From positions 76,258,152 through 76,322,151 of the forward strand of contig CM024756.1 of assembly GCA_014218235.1 (NCBI GenBank): 64,000 bases of DNA, written 5' to 3'. This DNA comes from Colocasia esculenta (Eukaryota; Streptophyta; Magnoliopsida; Alismatales; Araceae). The number at the start of each line of letters is the position of its first letter. The stretch's first letter is position 1. This document shows, piece by piece, positions 1 through 9,103 of this stretch. The position numbers were made by a program, and so were the translations under genes. The notes below the pieces were generated by a model. The model was not told where the DNA came from, did no database searches, and saw only the letters and a program-made list of their open reading frames with translations.

Positions 1-690
1 CCTTAATCCTCTCACCCAATCACCTGCCTGAGAGAGCTTCAATCCTCGCACCTAAATTACGTGCCCGAGGGAGCCTCAATCCTTTCACCCAAATTACGTG
101 CCCGAGGGAGCCTCAATCCTCTCACCAAAATCATGTGCCCGAGAGAGCCTCAATCCTCTCATTCAAATCAAGTGCCCGAGGGAGCCTCAATCCTTTCACC
201 CAAATCACGTGCCCGAGGGAGCCTCAATCCTCTCACCCAAATTACGTGTCCAAGGGAGCCTCAATCCTCTCACCCAAATCACGTGCCCGATGGAGCCTTA
301 ATCCTCTCACCCAAGTACATGCCCGAGGGAGCCTTAATCCTCTCACCTAAGTACGAGTCCGAGGGAGTCTCAATCCTCTCACCTAAATACGTGCCCGAGG
401 GAGCCTCAATCCTCTCAACTAAAAAAAAGTGTGCCCGAGAGAGCCTCAATTCTCTCAACCAAAATATGTGCCCGAGGGAACCTCAATCCTCTCAACCCAA
501 ATACATGCTGGAGACGGTGTCAATCCTCTCACCCAGCTCACGTGCCTGAGAGAGCCTCAATCTCCTCATCAAGACTATGGCCCTGGAGAAGCCTTAAGTC
601 TCTAACACGAACATGTTGTGGCCCTAGAGGAGCCCTAATCCTCTAAGTGAAATAGCTCACGGCTTGTGGGGAAGCCTTAAAACCCCTGTT
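1..690. repeat. 37-bp minisatellite array
   Basis: Tandem repeat with a 37-bp period, clearest at 61, 98 and 135, with core GTGCCCGAGGGAGCCTCAAT. It runs off the left edge and decays rightwards: from about 540 the units keep only the GAGxAGCCT..AATCTC skeleton. Because 37 is not a multiple of three, all three forward frames stay open and encode variants of the same peptide, so the open frames at 61-646 are a by-product of the repeat rather than genes. Confidence 0.9.
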
Positions 691-1400
691 ATCAATAAAG
701 ATCACATGTTGATGGTGGAACACAGAAGCACGATGTATATAGCAAATAAAAGTTCTCGTCCCAAGACAAGCCCTTGGGATAGCCCAAAAAGGAGAAGTCA
801 AAATGAATGGATAGCATGTGCTGATGCTAAAAGCAACATCCCTCAAGCAACTCTATGCTCCAGTGTCGCCTGTCCTCAGAAGGTTAACATGTGCAAAAGA
901 ATGGTACGAACAGCTCTATCATGCATAAGCGAGGTCGTCATCTTATGCCATTCATGGCTTGCATGATTTTTGTAGAAGTTCTAGCAGGCTCTGCTTGTAA
1001 AACAGCCAATTGGGTCTCCATGATTTTCGGCTCCAAGTAATCTCCTTCAATGTCAGGTAGCTGATCCAACTCTGCAAGGTCAAAACAACAGAGATCATAT
1101 TTTTGCCACAAAAGAACGAGAAAAGGAAAGGATAAAGCGGCTTATCGGAAGATATATTGCAGCAAAGTCACAATTCTCAATGCATAAAGCAAATTTTGGC
1201 ATTGTTGTCATGAGATGATGGTCATTGGTACTTCAAGTCCAAAAAAAATGGAAAGTTTACAGCAAGTATGTCATAAGCTGTGACATATCAAATTCACAAG
1301 TATGACATCTCCAACATGGATCTCAACAAAGTCAAAATGGCTGAAATGTATTGGCAGAATCAATGAAATGGGTCCTCTGAAGGGCAATATGTGCTAAACT
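691..1400. other. No recognisable gene
   Basis: About 700 bp of mixed-composition DNA between the minisatellite and the low-complexity block. I see no long frame with a known motif, no RNA gene and no repeat boundary. It may belong to the same old element as its neighbours. Confidence 0.5.
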
Positions 1401-2100
1401 ACAATTGGAAAAATTCACACGAGACAGTCGCCCTATGCTTCGCTCTCGGACGCCAGTCTTGTGGGGGGCATTTGTTGCGTCGATTTTGCCCAAAGAAAAA
1501 AGAATAAGAAGAGAAAATAGAAGGAAAAAGAATAAGAAAATAAAAAGGGGAGGAGGCCTCACCTTTCGGTGCCTCCATCCCAGCACCTCCTCTGCCGCGC
1601 CTCTGTTTGGCTCTCCCACAGCGAGAAGGGGAAGAAAGGGGGTGGCTGCTGCCGGCCCCCACTACTGCTGCCGTCGTTGCCCCTACCTGGGGTGGCCGCC
1701 GCTAACCGCGGCCACCATCGCTGCTGCCGCTGGCCCGCGCCGCTACAACCGCCGCTGCTTGCTCTTGTCGTCGCCGCCGCCATCGTCTTTGCCTGGGGAA
1801 GCCACCACCAGCCCCCACTGCTGCTGCCGCTGCTCGTGTCGCCGCTCCCCCTGTTCACCGCAGACCGAAGGAGGAAGAAGAGAGGAGGAGGAGGAGCGCG
1901 CCTCCTCCCTCCCAGGCATCTCTCTCTCGCGGCCTCTCTCTCTCCCACTGCCGGCTAAGCGAAGAGGAGAGGAGGAGGAGGTCGGGTGCCTCCTCCCTCC
2001 CCGCCATCTCCCTCTCGCGCTCTCTCTCTCCCGATGCCCTAAAGGGCACAAACGTAAAAAAGAAAAGAAAAGAGGGAAAAGTAAAAAGGGAACAAGGGGA
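1400..2100. repeat. GC- and purine-rich low-complexity block
   Basis: Dense runs of GCCGCC/CTGCTG-like triplets (about 1640-1850) followed by GAGGAGGAG and CTCTCTCTC tracts (about 1860-2040) and an A/G-rich run. Several overlapping frames are open on both strands but encode only Pro/Arg/Ser/Glu-rich low-complexity peptide. The AGGAAGAG/TCTCTCTC tracts resemble 5'-leader DNA of plant LTRs or genes. Confidence 0.6.
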
Positions 2101-2139
2101 AATATGAAAAAAAGTCATGTGCAAATGACCGGAATGGGT

Positions 2140-2400
2140 CTTCAAATGGTCGGGACGACGTTTTGGCAGGGGTGATGTTTATGGCCTGGACAGTGCAAAT
2201 GGTCGGGACGGGGTCTTTTCCCCACTCTCTATAAAAGCAAGGGGGGCGCCCCAGGCCAAAGGAGGATTTCTGAAGTTCTAAAACCAAAGCAAGGCTCTGA
2301 GAAAAGACTGCAAGGTAGTCTGTGAGAAGCGTCTGCAAGGCAGCCCTAAAGAATATCGTGCAAGGCACGATTTAATTTTCTCAAGATTTAAACAAGGTCC
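2140..2400 (+). promoter_or_regulatory. TATA-bearing promoter-like segment
   Basis: A good TATA box, TATAAAAG, lies at 2230-2237 after a pyrimidine-rich stretch. It is followed by repeated CAAGGC/GCAAGG words (2290-2370) and then by ATTGGGCC words (2400-2580). The layout resembles the U3-R part of an LTR, but I found no paired LTR, primer-binding site or target duplication, so the assignment is open. Confidence 0.35.
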
Positions 2401-3239
2401 ATTGGGCTTCCTTTATTGGGCCAAACTTCTTATTGGGCCTCAAATTGCTTATTGGGCCAAACATGTATTTTTCATGCAAATGATTATGATGTTTCATGCT
2501 TAATGGGCCTAATGATGCTTAATTGGGCCGGCATTTGACGTACTCTCACGTGTGATGTTTAATGGGCCTATTGGGCTAATTTTACTTATTTAATCACGCC
2601 TTATATGAATAAGTACACGTAGTGTCACATTTATTTTGAACTTTTCACTACTTGGTTTCTTAATCAAAATCAATCAATTTTGCAACCAACCTTAATAAAA
2701 TATTTCACAAACATGTTATCTAATTTTCAATAACATAAAAATAACAAACAAGTCATGTCTCATGTTATTTTGATCCACCTTAAGTTAATCACTTTTTAAA
2801 TCAAATAAATAAATGAAAATATTAATTTAATCCACATAATCATAATTTAAATAAATAAATGACGAAAATAATTAAAAATTGAAATCAATGATTTTAAAAT
2901 ACCAAAAAATGAGCAAATGGATTTTAAAAATCAATAAAAATGAAACAAATATCAAAAATTCCAAAAAAATAGATTGCATGCTTGTAATTTTATTCTCTTT
3001 CATGTACAATTCATGTCATTCAATTGTGAGTCACGCTCTTCTATTTCAAAGGGGATGTCTGATGGTTAATCAAGGTATTCAGCCTTTGTGCTGTTGTAAT
3101 TAACACTAATCGAGGTTAGTGAGGGAGGTCAAACGAACTAAATAAGACCATGTCCATGTAAATAAATAAAAACCAAATAAATCAAATCCAAAGATAAATT
3201 AAAATTTTCAAAAGTTTAAAAAATATTCTCACAGCAGGC
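2401..3239. other. AT-rich spacer, no gene seen
   Basis: AT-rich DNA with ATTGGGCC words at its left end and many AAATAAAT-type stretches. No coding frame with a recognisable motif, RNA gene or terminal repeat could be supported. Confidence 0.5.
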
Positions 3240-4688
3240 ATGTGACTTCTTGAACAACATTTGGATTGGACAGGCTCCTCTCAAGGATCTGCTCCATGTC
3301 CCTTACAATGGGCCGGGAATCACTGTTTAGGAGGTCATCCAAAATTCTCATCATTCGATTCGTAGTAGTCTACCGTGCTCTAACTTTCTCCAGGATATCC
3401 AGCTTCATGATCACAAAGACTGCTGTGTTTGGACTCCCTCTACTGATGGCTCTTTCACCACCTCGTCTGCGTACAAGCTCCTTTCTGAGCATGGCGTCAA
3501 TAGGATGGCCTTACCACGTCTATGGCATCATTGTTTCTATAGACGCGCATCAATGTTCTGTTGGAAACTCCTTCATAGAGCTGTTCTTGTGGATTCTCGC
3601 ATCCCTGAGCAGGGAATCGCCATTGTATCCAGATGTTCCTACTGCACTGTTCATTGTTATGAAGATATGGACCATCTTTTTATCTCCAACGACATGACGA
3701 CCAAGCTGTGGCAGTGGGTTTGCACCGCTACTGGACATCAACTTGAACCCCCAGGATAGTGTCACCAATCGCTTCTGGCGCATTCTGGGCTTCTGCAGTC
3801 CAACTACTCCTTATGGTTTTATAGCCTTGTATTCTTCTATGCTCATTGTCTGGGAAATATGGCGCCAGAGATGTCTTCTGCGATTTGAGGGGAAGCGGGT
3901 ACCCATCCACAGAATTATCCATAATATCTACTTCATGATCTCCACATCACTTGAGAATATGGTATTCAAGACTTCTCCATCTGATCGGCATCTCAAAGAC
4001 ATCTAGTCTTTTGGTTATTTTCCTAAGATCAAACAGCCATCTTTTAAACATGTCAGGTGGATTCCCCCAGGCTTTGGGTTGGTTCTCAATGTTGATGGAG
4101 GAAGTAAGGGAAACCCGGGTACTTGTGGGGGAGGTGGTTGTGTCAGGGACAGCCAGGGTAATCTTCTCTTGGCATTTGCTCATTATTATGGTGTAGGTAA
4201 AAGTCTGGATGCTGAAGTGCGTTTTCTTTGTGATGGGATTTATCTAGTGACCGAGCATGGTCTCACTCTGTCTCTCATCTACTCTAACCCTGCTACTCTC
4301 GTCACTTCTTTAACCACCAACAATCCTCCATCTTAGGAATGTTTACGTTGGTGGCGGGAAGCTCAGTCCTTTCTTATTAGGTCTCATGTCGCAGTGGTTC
4401 ACACTTATCGTCAAGCTAACCAGGAGGCGGATGCCTTGGCTAATTTCGGATGTAAACTTTCTGCCAATGTAACTTTTCTTTTTGCTAGCTCTTTACCCCG
4501 TGAGTGTAAAGGTCCTCTTACTCTGGACCGTTTGGGGTTCCTAACCTTAGACCAGTTTAACTGGGGTATGCCCTTGTGCTCTTGTATGTTTTTCCATTTA
4601 CTTATAATAAAACAGCCCGGAGGGATAGCACTGGTGTTTTGACCAGGCGCTGACCCCTGAGGTCCTTCAAAAAAAAGAAAAAAAATCA
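3240..4688 (+). pseudogene. LINE (L1-type) ORF2 3' fragment
   Basis: This is the 3' end of a non-LTR retrotransposon. Around 3480-3760 a Cys/His-bearing stretch in the +1 frame (3505-3759) reads like the zinc-binding segment that follows the reverse transcriptase in plant L1 elements (zf-RVT type). At 4079-4470 a frame opens with NVDGGSKGNPG and continues with the RVT_3-type RNase H pattern, including the terminal AYRQANQEADALAN-like block near 4400-4445. The pieces lie in different frames with stops at about 3757 and 4334, so the copy is dead. It is 5'-truncated (the reverse transcriptase is absent) and ends in an A-rich tail at 4668-4685. I did not find a convincing target duplication. Confidence 0.75.
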
Positions 4689-5088
4689 GAAGCTTGATCT
4701 TCACTAGGTAAGTCGGTCGACCGAAATCTCTAAATCGGTCATCTGATTTTCTGCTTAGTCATCAATCGATTGACCCTTTGTTTATCAATCAATTGGCCCT
4801 TAAACCTCAATCAATTGGCCTTTCAACATCAATCGATTGGACTATAATCGGTCGATCGATTCCCACATTTTGGTCATCCAATTGTCAGTTCTGCACAATC
4901 CGGATTATCTTTGGCCTTCAACATCAATCGATTGGACTATAATCGGTCGATCGATTCCCACATTTTGTGAAGTCCACTTCAAGTGTGACTTTTGGAGTGA
5001 CTTTTGGGGTGTTTTTCTGCACACTTAACATACAATTTAGAACCTTAAATCAAGTATGAATAGATCAAACACTTGGGTCATAAACATG
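4689..5088 (+). repeat. LTR-like remnant with CGATY motif array
   Basis: Repeated variants of ATCAATCGATTGG and TCGGTCGATCGATT. A unit of about 96 bp is duplicated (copies start near 4819 and 4915). The texture matches the motif arrays inside the Sirevirus-type LTRs elsewhere in the window, so this is probably a decayed LTR of another family. The Copia element at 5094 is inserted at its right side. Confidence 0.5.
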
Positions 5089-5244
5089 AATTGTGATGAC
5101 CAAACTGTCCCCATAATAAATATTTCCATTTATTTAATATTAATTTTGATGATTAACAAAACATCACTAATGGATTTCATGAGACTTGAGAACAGGAAGC
5201 AAAAGAAAAATGAAAGATCAAGCCAATCTGGTAAGTCCCATCAT

Positions 5245-6075
5245 TTCTATCTAAGTCCCTGTAACGACTTCTTTGATAAGCAGAACGACTTCCTCCTTGA
5301 CCGGAACACTCGAATCGTTACCGTAACGATTTCTTTAGAACTTGCAACGACTCTCTAGCCGTAACGACTTCTTTAGAGCTCGTAACGATTTCTTTAGAAC
5401 TCGCAACGACTCTCTAGCCGTAACGACTTCTTTAGACCTCGTAACGATTTCTTTAGAACTCGCAACGACTCTCTAGCCGTAACGACTTCTTTAGACCTCG
5501 TAACGATTTCTTTAGAACTCGCAACGACTCTCTAGCCGTAACGATTTCTTTAGACCTCGTAACGATTTCTTTGAACTCGCAACGACTCTATAGTCATAAC
5601 GATTTCTTTAGAATTCATAACGACTTCTTTATTAGTCATAACGATTTCGCGTAACGATTTCTTTAGAATTCATAACGATTTCGTGTAACGACTTCTTTAT
5701 TAGTCATAACGATTTCGCGTAACGATTTCTTTAGAATTCATAACGATTTCGTGTAACGACTTCTTTATTAGTCATAACGATTTCGCGTAACGATTTCTTT
5801 ATTAGTCATAACGATTTCGCGTAACGACTTCTTTATTAGTCATAACGATTTCGCGTAACGATTTCTTTAGAATTCATAACGATTTCGCGTAACGACTTCT
5901 TTATTAGTCATAACGATTTCGCGTAACGATTTCTTTATTAGTCATAACGATTTCGCGTAACGACTTCTTTATTAGTCATAACGATTTCGCGTAACGATTT
6001 CTTTATTAGTCATAACGATTTCGCGCAACGATTTCTTTACAGTTCATAACGACTTGCTATAACTCATAACGATTT
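5245..6075 (+). repeat. AACGATTTC minisatellite inside the 5' LTR
   Basis: More than 40 copies of YAACGAYTTC and variants in two higher-order phases. The first (to about 5580) alternates AACGATTTCTTTAGAACTCG and AACGACTCTCTAGCCG. The second uses TTTATTAGTCAT and CGCG spacers. The same array, with a different arrangement, is in the 3' LTR. Confidence 0.9.
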
Positions 6076-6867
6076 CATAAGTTATGAAGTCAGCAAGATT
6101 CTCTTTATCGAATTTCTTGATGCATCAGTATAATGCTTTTTAATAGCGTTGAAAAGTCAAAGTCATATCTTGTCCGTTGACTGCTTTGCATTAAATGCTC
6201 TCCGATCGTATCTCCCATGCATGCAGACAATATCTTCCATTTCTATGCTACTCTGTCTACGTACTTTTTCTTGGACAGAAAGGAGCTTTGCTATATACTG
6301 CAATATCTGTTCCATCTCAACTAACAATAGACAGCAGTCCTAGCTGTCTTCTATTTATTGATGATATGCTTACAGATATCTGACAAGACTCCTCTGGACA
6401 ACGTTGGACACAAGATACAAAGTTCTATGACATCTCTTTGGCGTGTACACCAGGATAAAAGACTGACGATCAGAAGCTTCCTCAGTAACCAGTCTAACGT
6501 ACACAAGGATAAGAGACAACGGGCACTTCAACGTTCGAATTTGAATCAGCAGTTTAAATAGAAGACTCAAGACGAGAAGAAGCAGAACTGATAGAGCAAC
6601 ATCGCTTGATTTCAGAAGAAGAAAGAAATCCATCTCTCTCAATCTTTAGAACTTAGAAGAAGAGCGAAGCCTCCACTCCAAACCTTGTTCTAAGCTCTTA
6701 GCTCTCTGTGCTCAAAGAAATCTTCTCATTTGTAAGAGCCTGTGTGGTCCTTGGAGAGAAAAACCTTGTTAAATCTCTTTCTCTCTCGGGGCTTAGGAGC
6801 TTCAGGTTGTAGCTGGTCAAGCTAGAATCTGAAGCCTGTTTTCACAACCTTTTTCTGATTAGTTTGT

Positions 6868-7005
6868 GTTCCCTTCTGGACGAAGGAAGACCTGGTGGTA
6901 TCCAGGGTGGTTGTTGTTCCCTTCTGGACGAAGGAAGACCTGGTGGTATCCAGGGTGGTTGTTGTTCCCTTCAGGCTGAAGGAAGACCAGTTGAGGCTGG
7001 GTGTA
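6868..7005 (+). repeat. 48-bp tandem repeat near the LTR 3' end
   Basis: CCCTTCTGGACGAAGGAAGA begins a 48-bp unit at 6871 and again at 6919. A third, diverged copy starts at 6967. Each unit can fold on itself because TTCTGGACGAAGGAA contains TTC/GAA arms. It is conserved in the 3' LTR (from about 17957). Confidence 0.85.
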
Positions 7006-7273
7006 AGGATCCTTAAGGGGGATTGTACCCTTGATAGTAAAATCCTGAGGTATTGCTCAGGGACTGGACGTAGGTCTCCTGTGGAGAGGAGTTCCGAACC
7101 AGGATAAAATCCTTGTGTCTTGTGGATGTGTTTTGTGTGATTGTTATCTTGTTTGCTCTAACTCTAACCTTGTTATTAAGTTGTGCAATCTTTTCAGTAA
7201 ACAGGTTTTAATCAAAGATCGAAGTTTTAATAACCCATTCACCCCCCTCTGGGCTAGCTAGCTGGGCAACAAG

Positions 7274-7285
7274 TGGTATCAGAGC
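7274..7285 (+). other. Primer-binding site (initiator Met tRNA)
   Basis: TGGTATCAGAGC two bases after the 5' LTR end. This 12-mer is the standard plant primer-binding site complementary to the 3' end of the initiator methionine tRNA and would prime minus-strand DNA synthesis. Confidence 0.93.
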
Positions 7286-7334
7286 CCGTCTCTTCGACAA
7301 AGAAGAAGATCAACGATCTGAAGAGCAAAGATCT

Positions 7335-8534
7335 ATGGCAGCCCAAAGTCACTTCGAAGGTCAGTCTGTCAACAGACCTCCTTTGTTCGATGGTGAAGAT
7401 TATACGTATTGGAAGACCAGGATGGAATACTTTCTACAAGGCCACGATTATCAAATCTGGTCAATAGTGGAAGAAGGTGATCTGGTCGTCACAAATGAGA
7501 AAGCACAATGGACAGATGAAGATAGAAAGAAAATCTCTTTGAACTGTAAAGCTAAGAGCATTCTATGTTGTGCTCTAAGCAAGAAAGAGTTCAACAGAGT
7601 TTCAGCATGCAAATCCTCCATGGAAATGTGGGAAAAGTTAAAGATCACATATGAAGGTACAGACAAAGTAAAGGAGACAAGAATTGACATTCTTGTCACT
7701 CAGTATGAAAGATTTCAAATGCAAACAGGTGAGTCTATTACCCAAATGTTTAGTAGATTTACTGACATTACTAATGGCCTAGCAAGTCTAGGAAAGTCAT
7801 ATGAAAATGCAGATATGGTAAGGAAGATTCTCAGATCCCTGCCATCTTCATGGACGGCAAAGGTCACAGCTATCGAAGAAGCTAATGATCTTAAGAGAAT
7901 GTCAGTAGAAAAACTCATTGGGTCTCTCATGGCCCATGAAATAAACATGGAAAGACTAGGAGAATCCTCCAGTAGAAAGAAGCAGTCAAATGCGCTTAAA
8001 GCTAATGGGGACTCATCAGAAGAATCCTTAGATAACAGTGAAGATAGCAAAGATAGTGATGATGAAGAAGCCATGCTCTCAAGAAGATTGCAGAGAATCT
8101 TGGCAAAGAAGAAGAAGTTCCAGTCTGGTAGGAGGTACTTCAAGAAAAACAAAGATCTCAAGAGACCAGATGGAAAAGATCAGAAGAGGAATGAGCCACT
8201 TTGCTATGAATGCAAGAAACCTGGACATATCAAGGCAGACTGTCCAATGTTAAAGAAAAATGATCACAAGAAGAAGGACAGCTCCAAGAAGTTCAGAAGA
8301 TTCAAAAAGAAAGCCATGGCAGCTGCATGGGACAACAGCAGTGACTCAGATAGTGAGTCAAGCTCAAGCAGTGAAGGTGAAGAAGCCAACTTGGCTCTCA
8401 TGGCGAATACCGAGGATAAGGTAACATCTGACTCTTCTTTCGATTCCTGTAATGACTCAGATTCGGATAATTTGGAAAGTGCATTTAATGAACTCTACAA
8501 TAATATAAAGAAGTGTGTAAACTACTTAAGCTAA
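7335..8534 (+). CDS. gag: Copia gag polyprotein, N-terminal part
   Basis: Forms the nucleocapsid that packages the element's RNA. The ATG at 7335 is 50 bp past the primer-binding site, and the start MAAQSHFEGQSVNRPPLFDG is typical of this family; a second element's gag at 49743 starts almost identically. Residues about 15-60 match the DUF4219-type lead-in (FDGEDYTYWKTRME), and residues about 95-190 the UBN2-type gag core (MWEKLKITYEGTDKVKE). Ser/Asp/Glu-rich and Lys-rich stretches follow, then a CCHC zinc knuckle, CYECKKPGHIKADC, near residue 290. The frame stops at 8534 because a GT dinucleotide appears duplicated near 8513-8516. The protein reading continues in the +2 frame, so gag is truncated in this copy, or the step is a sequencing error. 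Confidence 0.9.
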   Translation: MAAQSHFEGQSVNRPPLFDGEDYTYWKTRMEYFLQGHDYQIWSIVEEGDLVVTNEKAQWTDEDRKKISLNCKAKSILCCALSKKEFNRVSACKSSMEMWEKLKITYEGTDKVKETRIDILVTQYERFQMQTGESITQMFSRFTDITNGLASLGKSYENADMVRKILRSLPSSWTAKVTAIEEANDLKRMSVEKLIGSLMAHEINMERLGESSSRKKQSNALKANGDSSEESLDNSEDSKDSDDEEAMLSRRLQRILAKKKKFQSGRRYFKKNKDLKRPDGKDQKRNEPLCYECKKPGHIKADCPMLKKNDHKKKDSSKKFRRFKKKAMAAAWDNSSDSDSESSSSSEGEEANLALMANTEDKVTSDSSFDSCNDSDSDNLESAFNELYNNIKKCVNYLS

Positions 8535-9100
8535 GCAAGAAAAATATCACATGTTTCGAAAATACCAACTCAGATTTAAAATCTGAAAACGAAGAACTAG
8601 AAAAACAAATAGTTGAGCTTAAGAGAAGAAATGAACTATTATGTGAAAACTTAAAAGACAAGAACAGAAAAATCACTGACCTAGAAAAACAGGAAAACTC
8701 AGATGATTTAAGAAAAACTGTAAATGAATTAAATAAAGAAAACAATACACTAGCAAGCACCCTAGAAAAATTTACCAATGGTAAAAACTCTTTAATATTA
8801 AAAGGTGCTAGGAGATCGGGTAAAAAGAAAAATGGATTAGGATATACACCCCCAGATAATGAAGAAACCATAATATACCCTAAAACATATCCTACACCAA
8901 AATTTGTACCCGAACAAGATGTAGCATACAAAGCTGATTTCAAATACATAGAAAAAGTAACTAAGTTATCCTGCTGCAGTCACTGCAACAAGTTAGGACA
9001 TATTAAAATGACATGCCCAACAAGACATAAAAAATGGATATTAAAAGGTAAAGTTGATGATACTAACCAATCAGGACCCAAAGAGAATTTGGGTACCTAA
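8513..9100 (+). pseudogene. Copia gag C-terminal part, frameshifted
   Basis: Continuation of gag in another frame; no start codon of its own is needed, and the first codon is GTG. Residues about 15-85 are a Lys/Glu/Asn-rich heptad-like region (coiled coil). A second CCHC knuckle, CSHCNKLGHIKMTC, lies near residues 153-166. Two knuckles separated by a coiled coil is the usual Sirevirus gag plan. The frame ends with TAA at 9098-9100, three bases before pol. Near 9080-9105 the nucleotides also spell a WVPK-like gag ending followed by TGA in the frame of the first gag part, which suggests a one-base insertion close to 9080. Confidence 0.8.
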
Positions 9101-9103
9101 AGC

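Larger units (their letters stand above)
5094..7271 (+). repeat. 5' LTR of the Copia element
   Basis: 2178 bp, TG...CA. It holds a large CGATT-type minisatellite (about 5245-6075), a putative core promoter (TTTAAATAG near 6553, where a TATA box is expected) and two and a half copies of a 48-bp repeat near its right end. It is 22 bp shorter than the 3' LTR, mainly because the array copy number differs. Confidence 0.95.

Noticed and set aside
61..646. Three overlapping open frames with a repeated peptide
   Set aside because: Entirely explained by the 37-bp minisatellite.
1405..2175. 256-codon open frame and several overlapping ones on both strands
   Set aside because: Low-complexity GCC/GAG/CTC tracts keep all frames open; the peptides are Arg/Pro/Ser-rich with no domain.
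5245..6075. CRISPR-like look of regular repeats
   Set aside because: Spacers are not unique, units are irregular, and the context is a plant retrotransposon LTR.
7274..7285. Part of a tRNA gene
   Set aside because: Only the 12-bp primer-binding complement is present, directly after an LTR; the same 12-mer recurs at 35862 and 49683 in the same setting.
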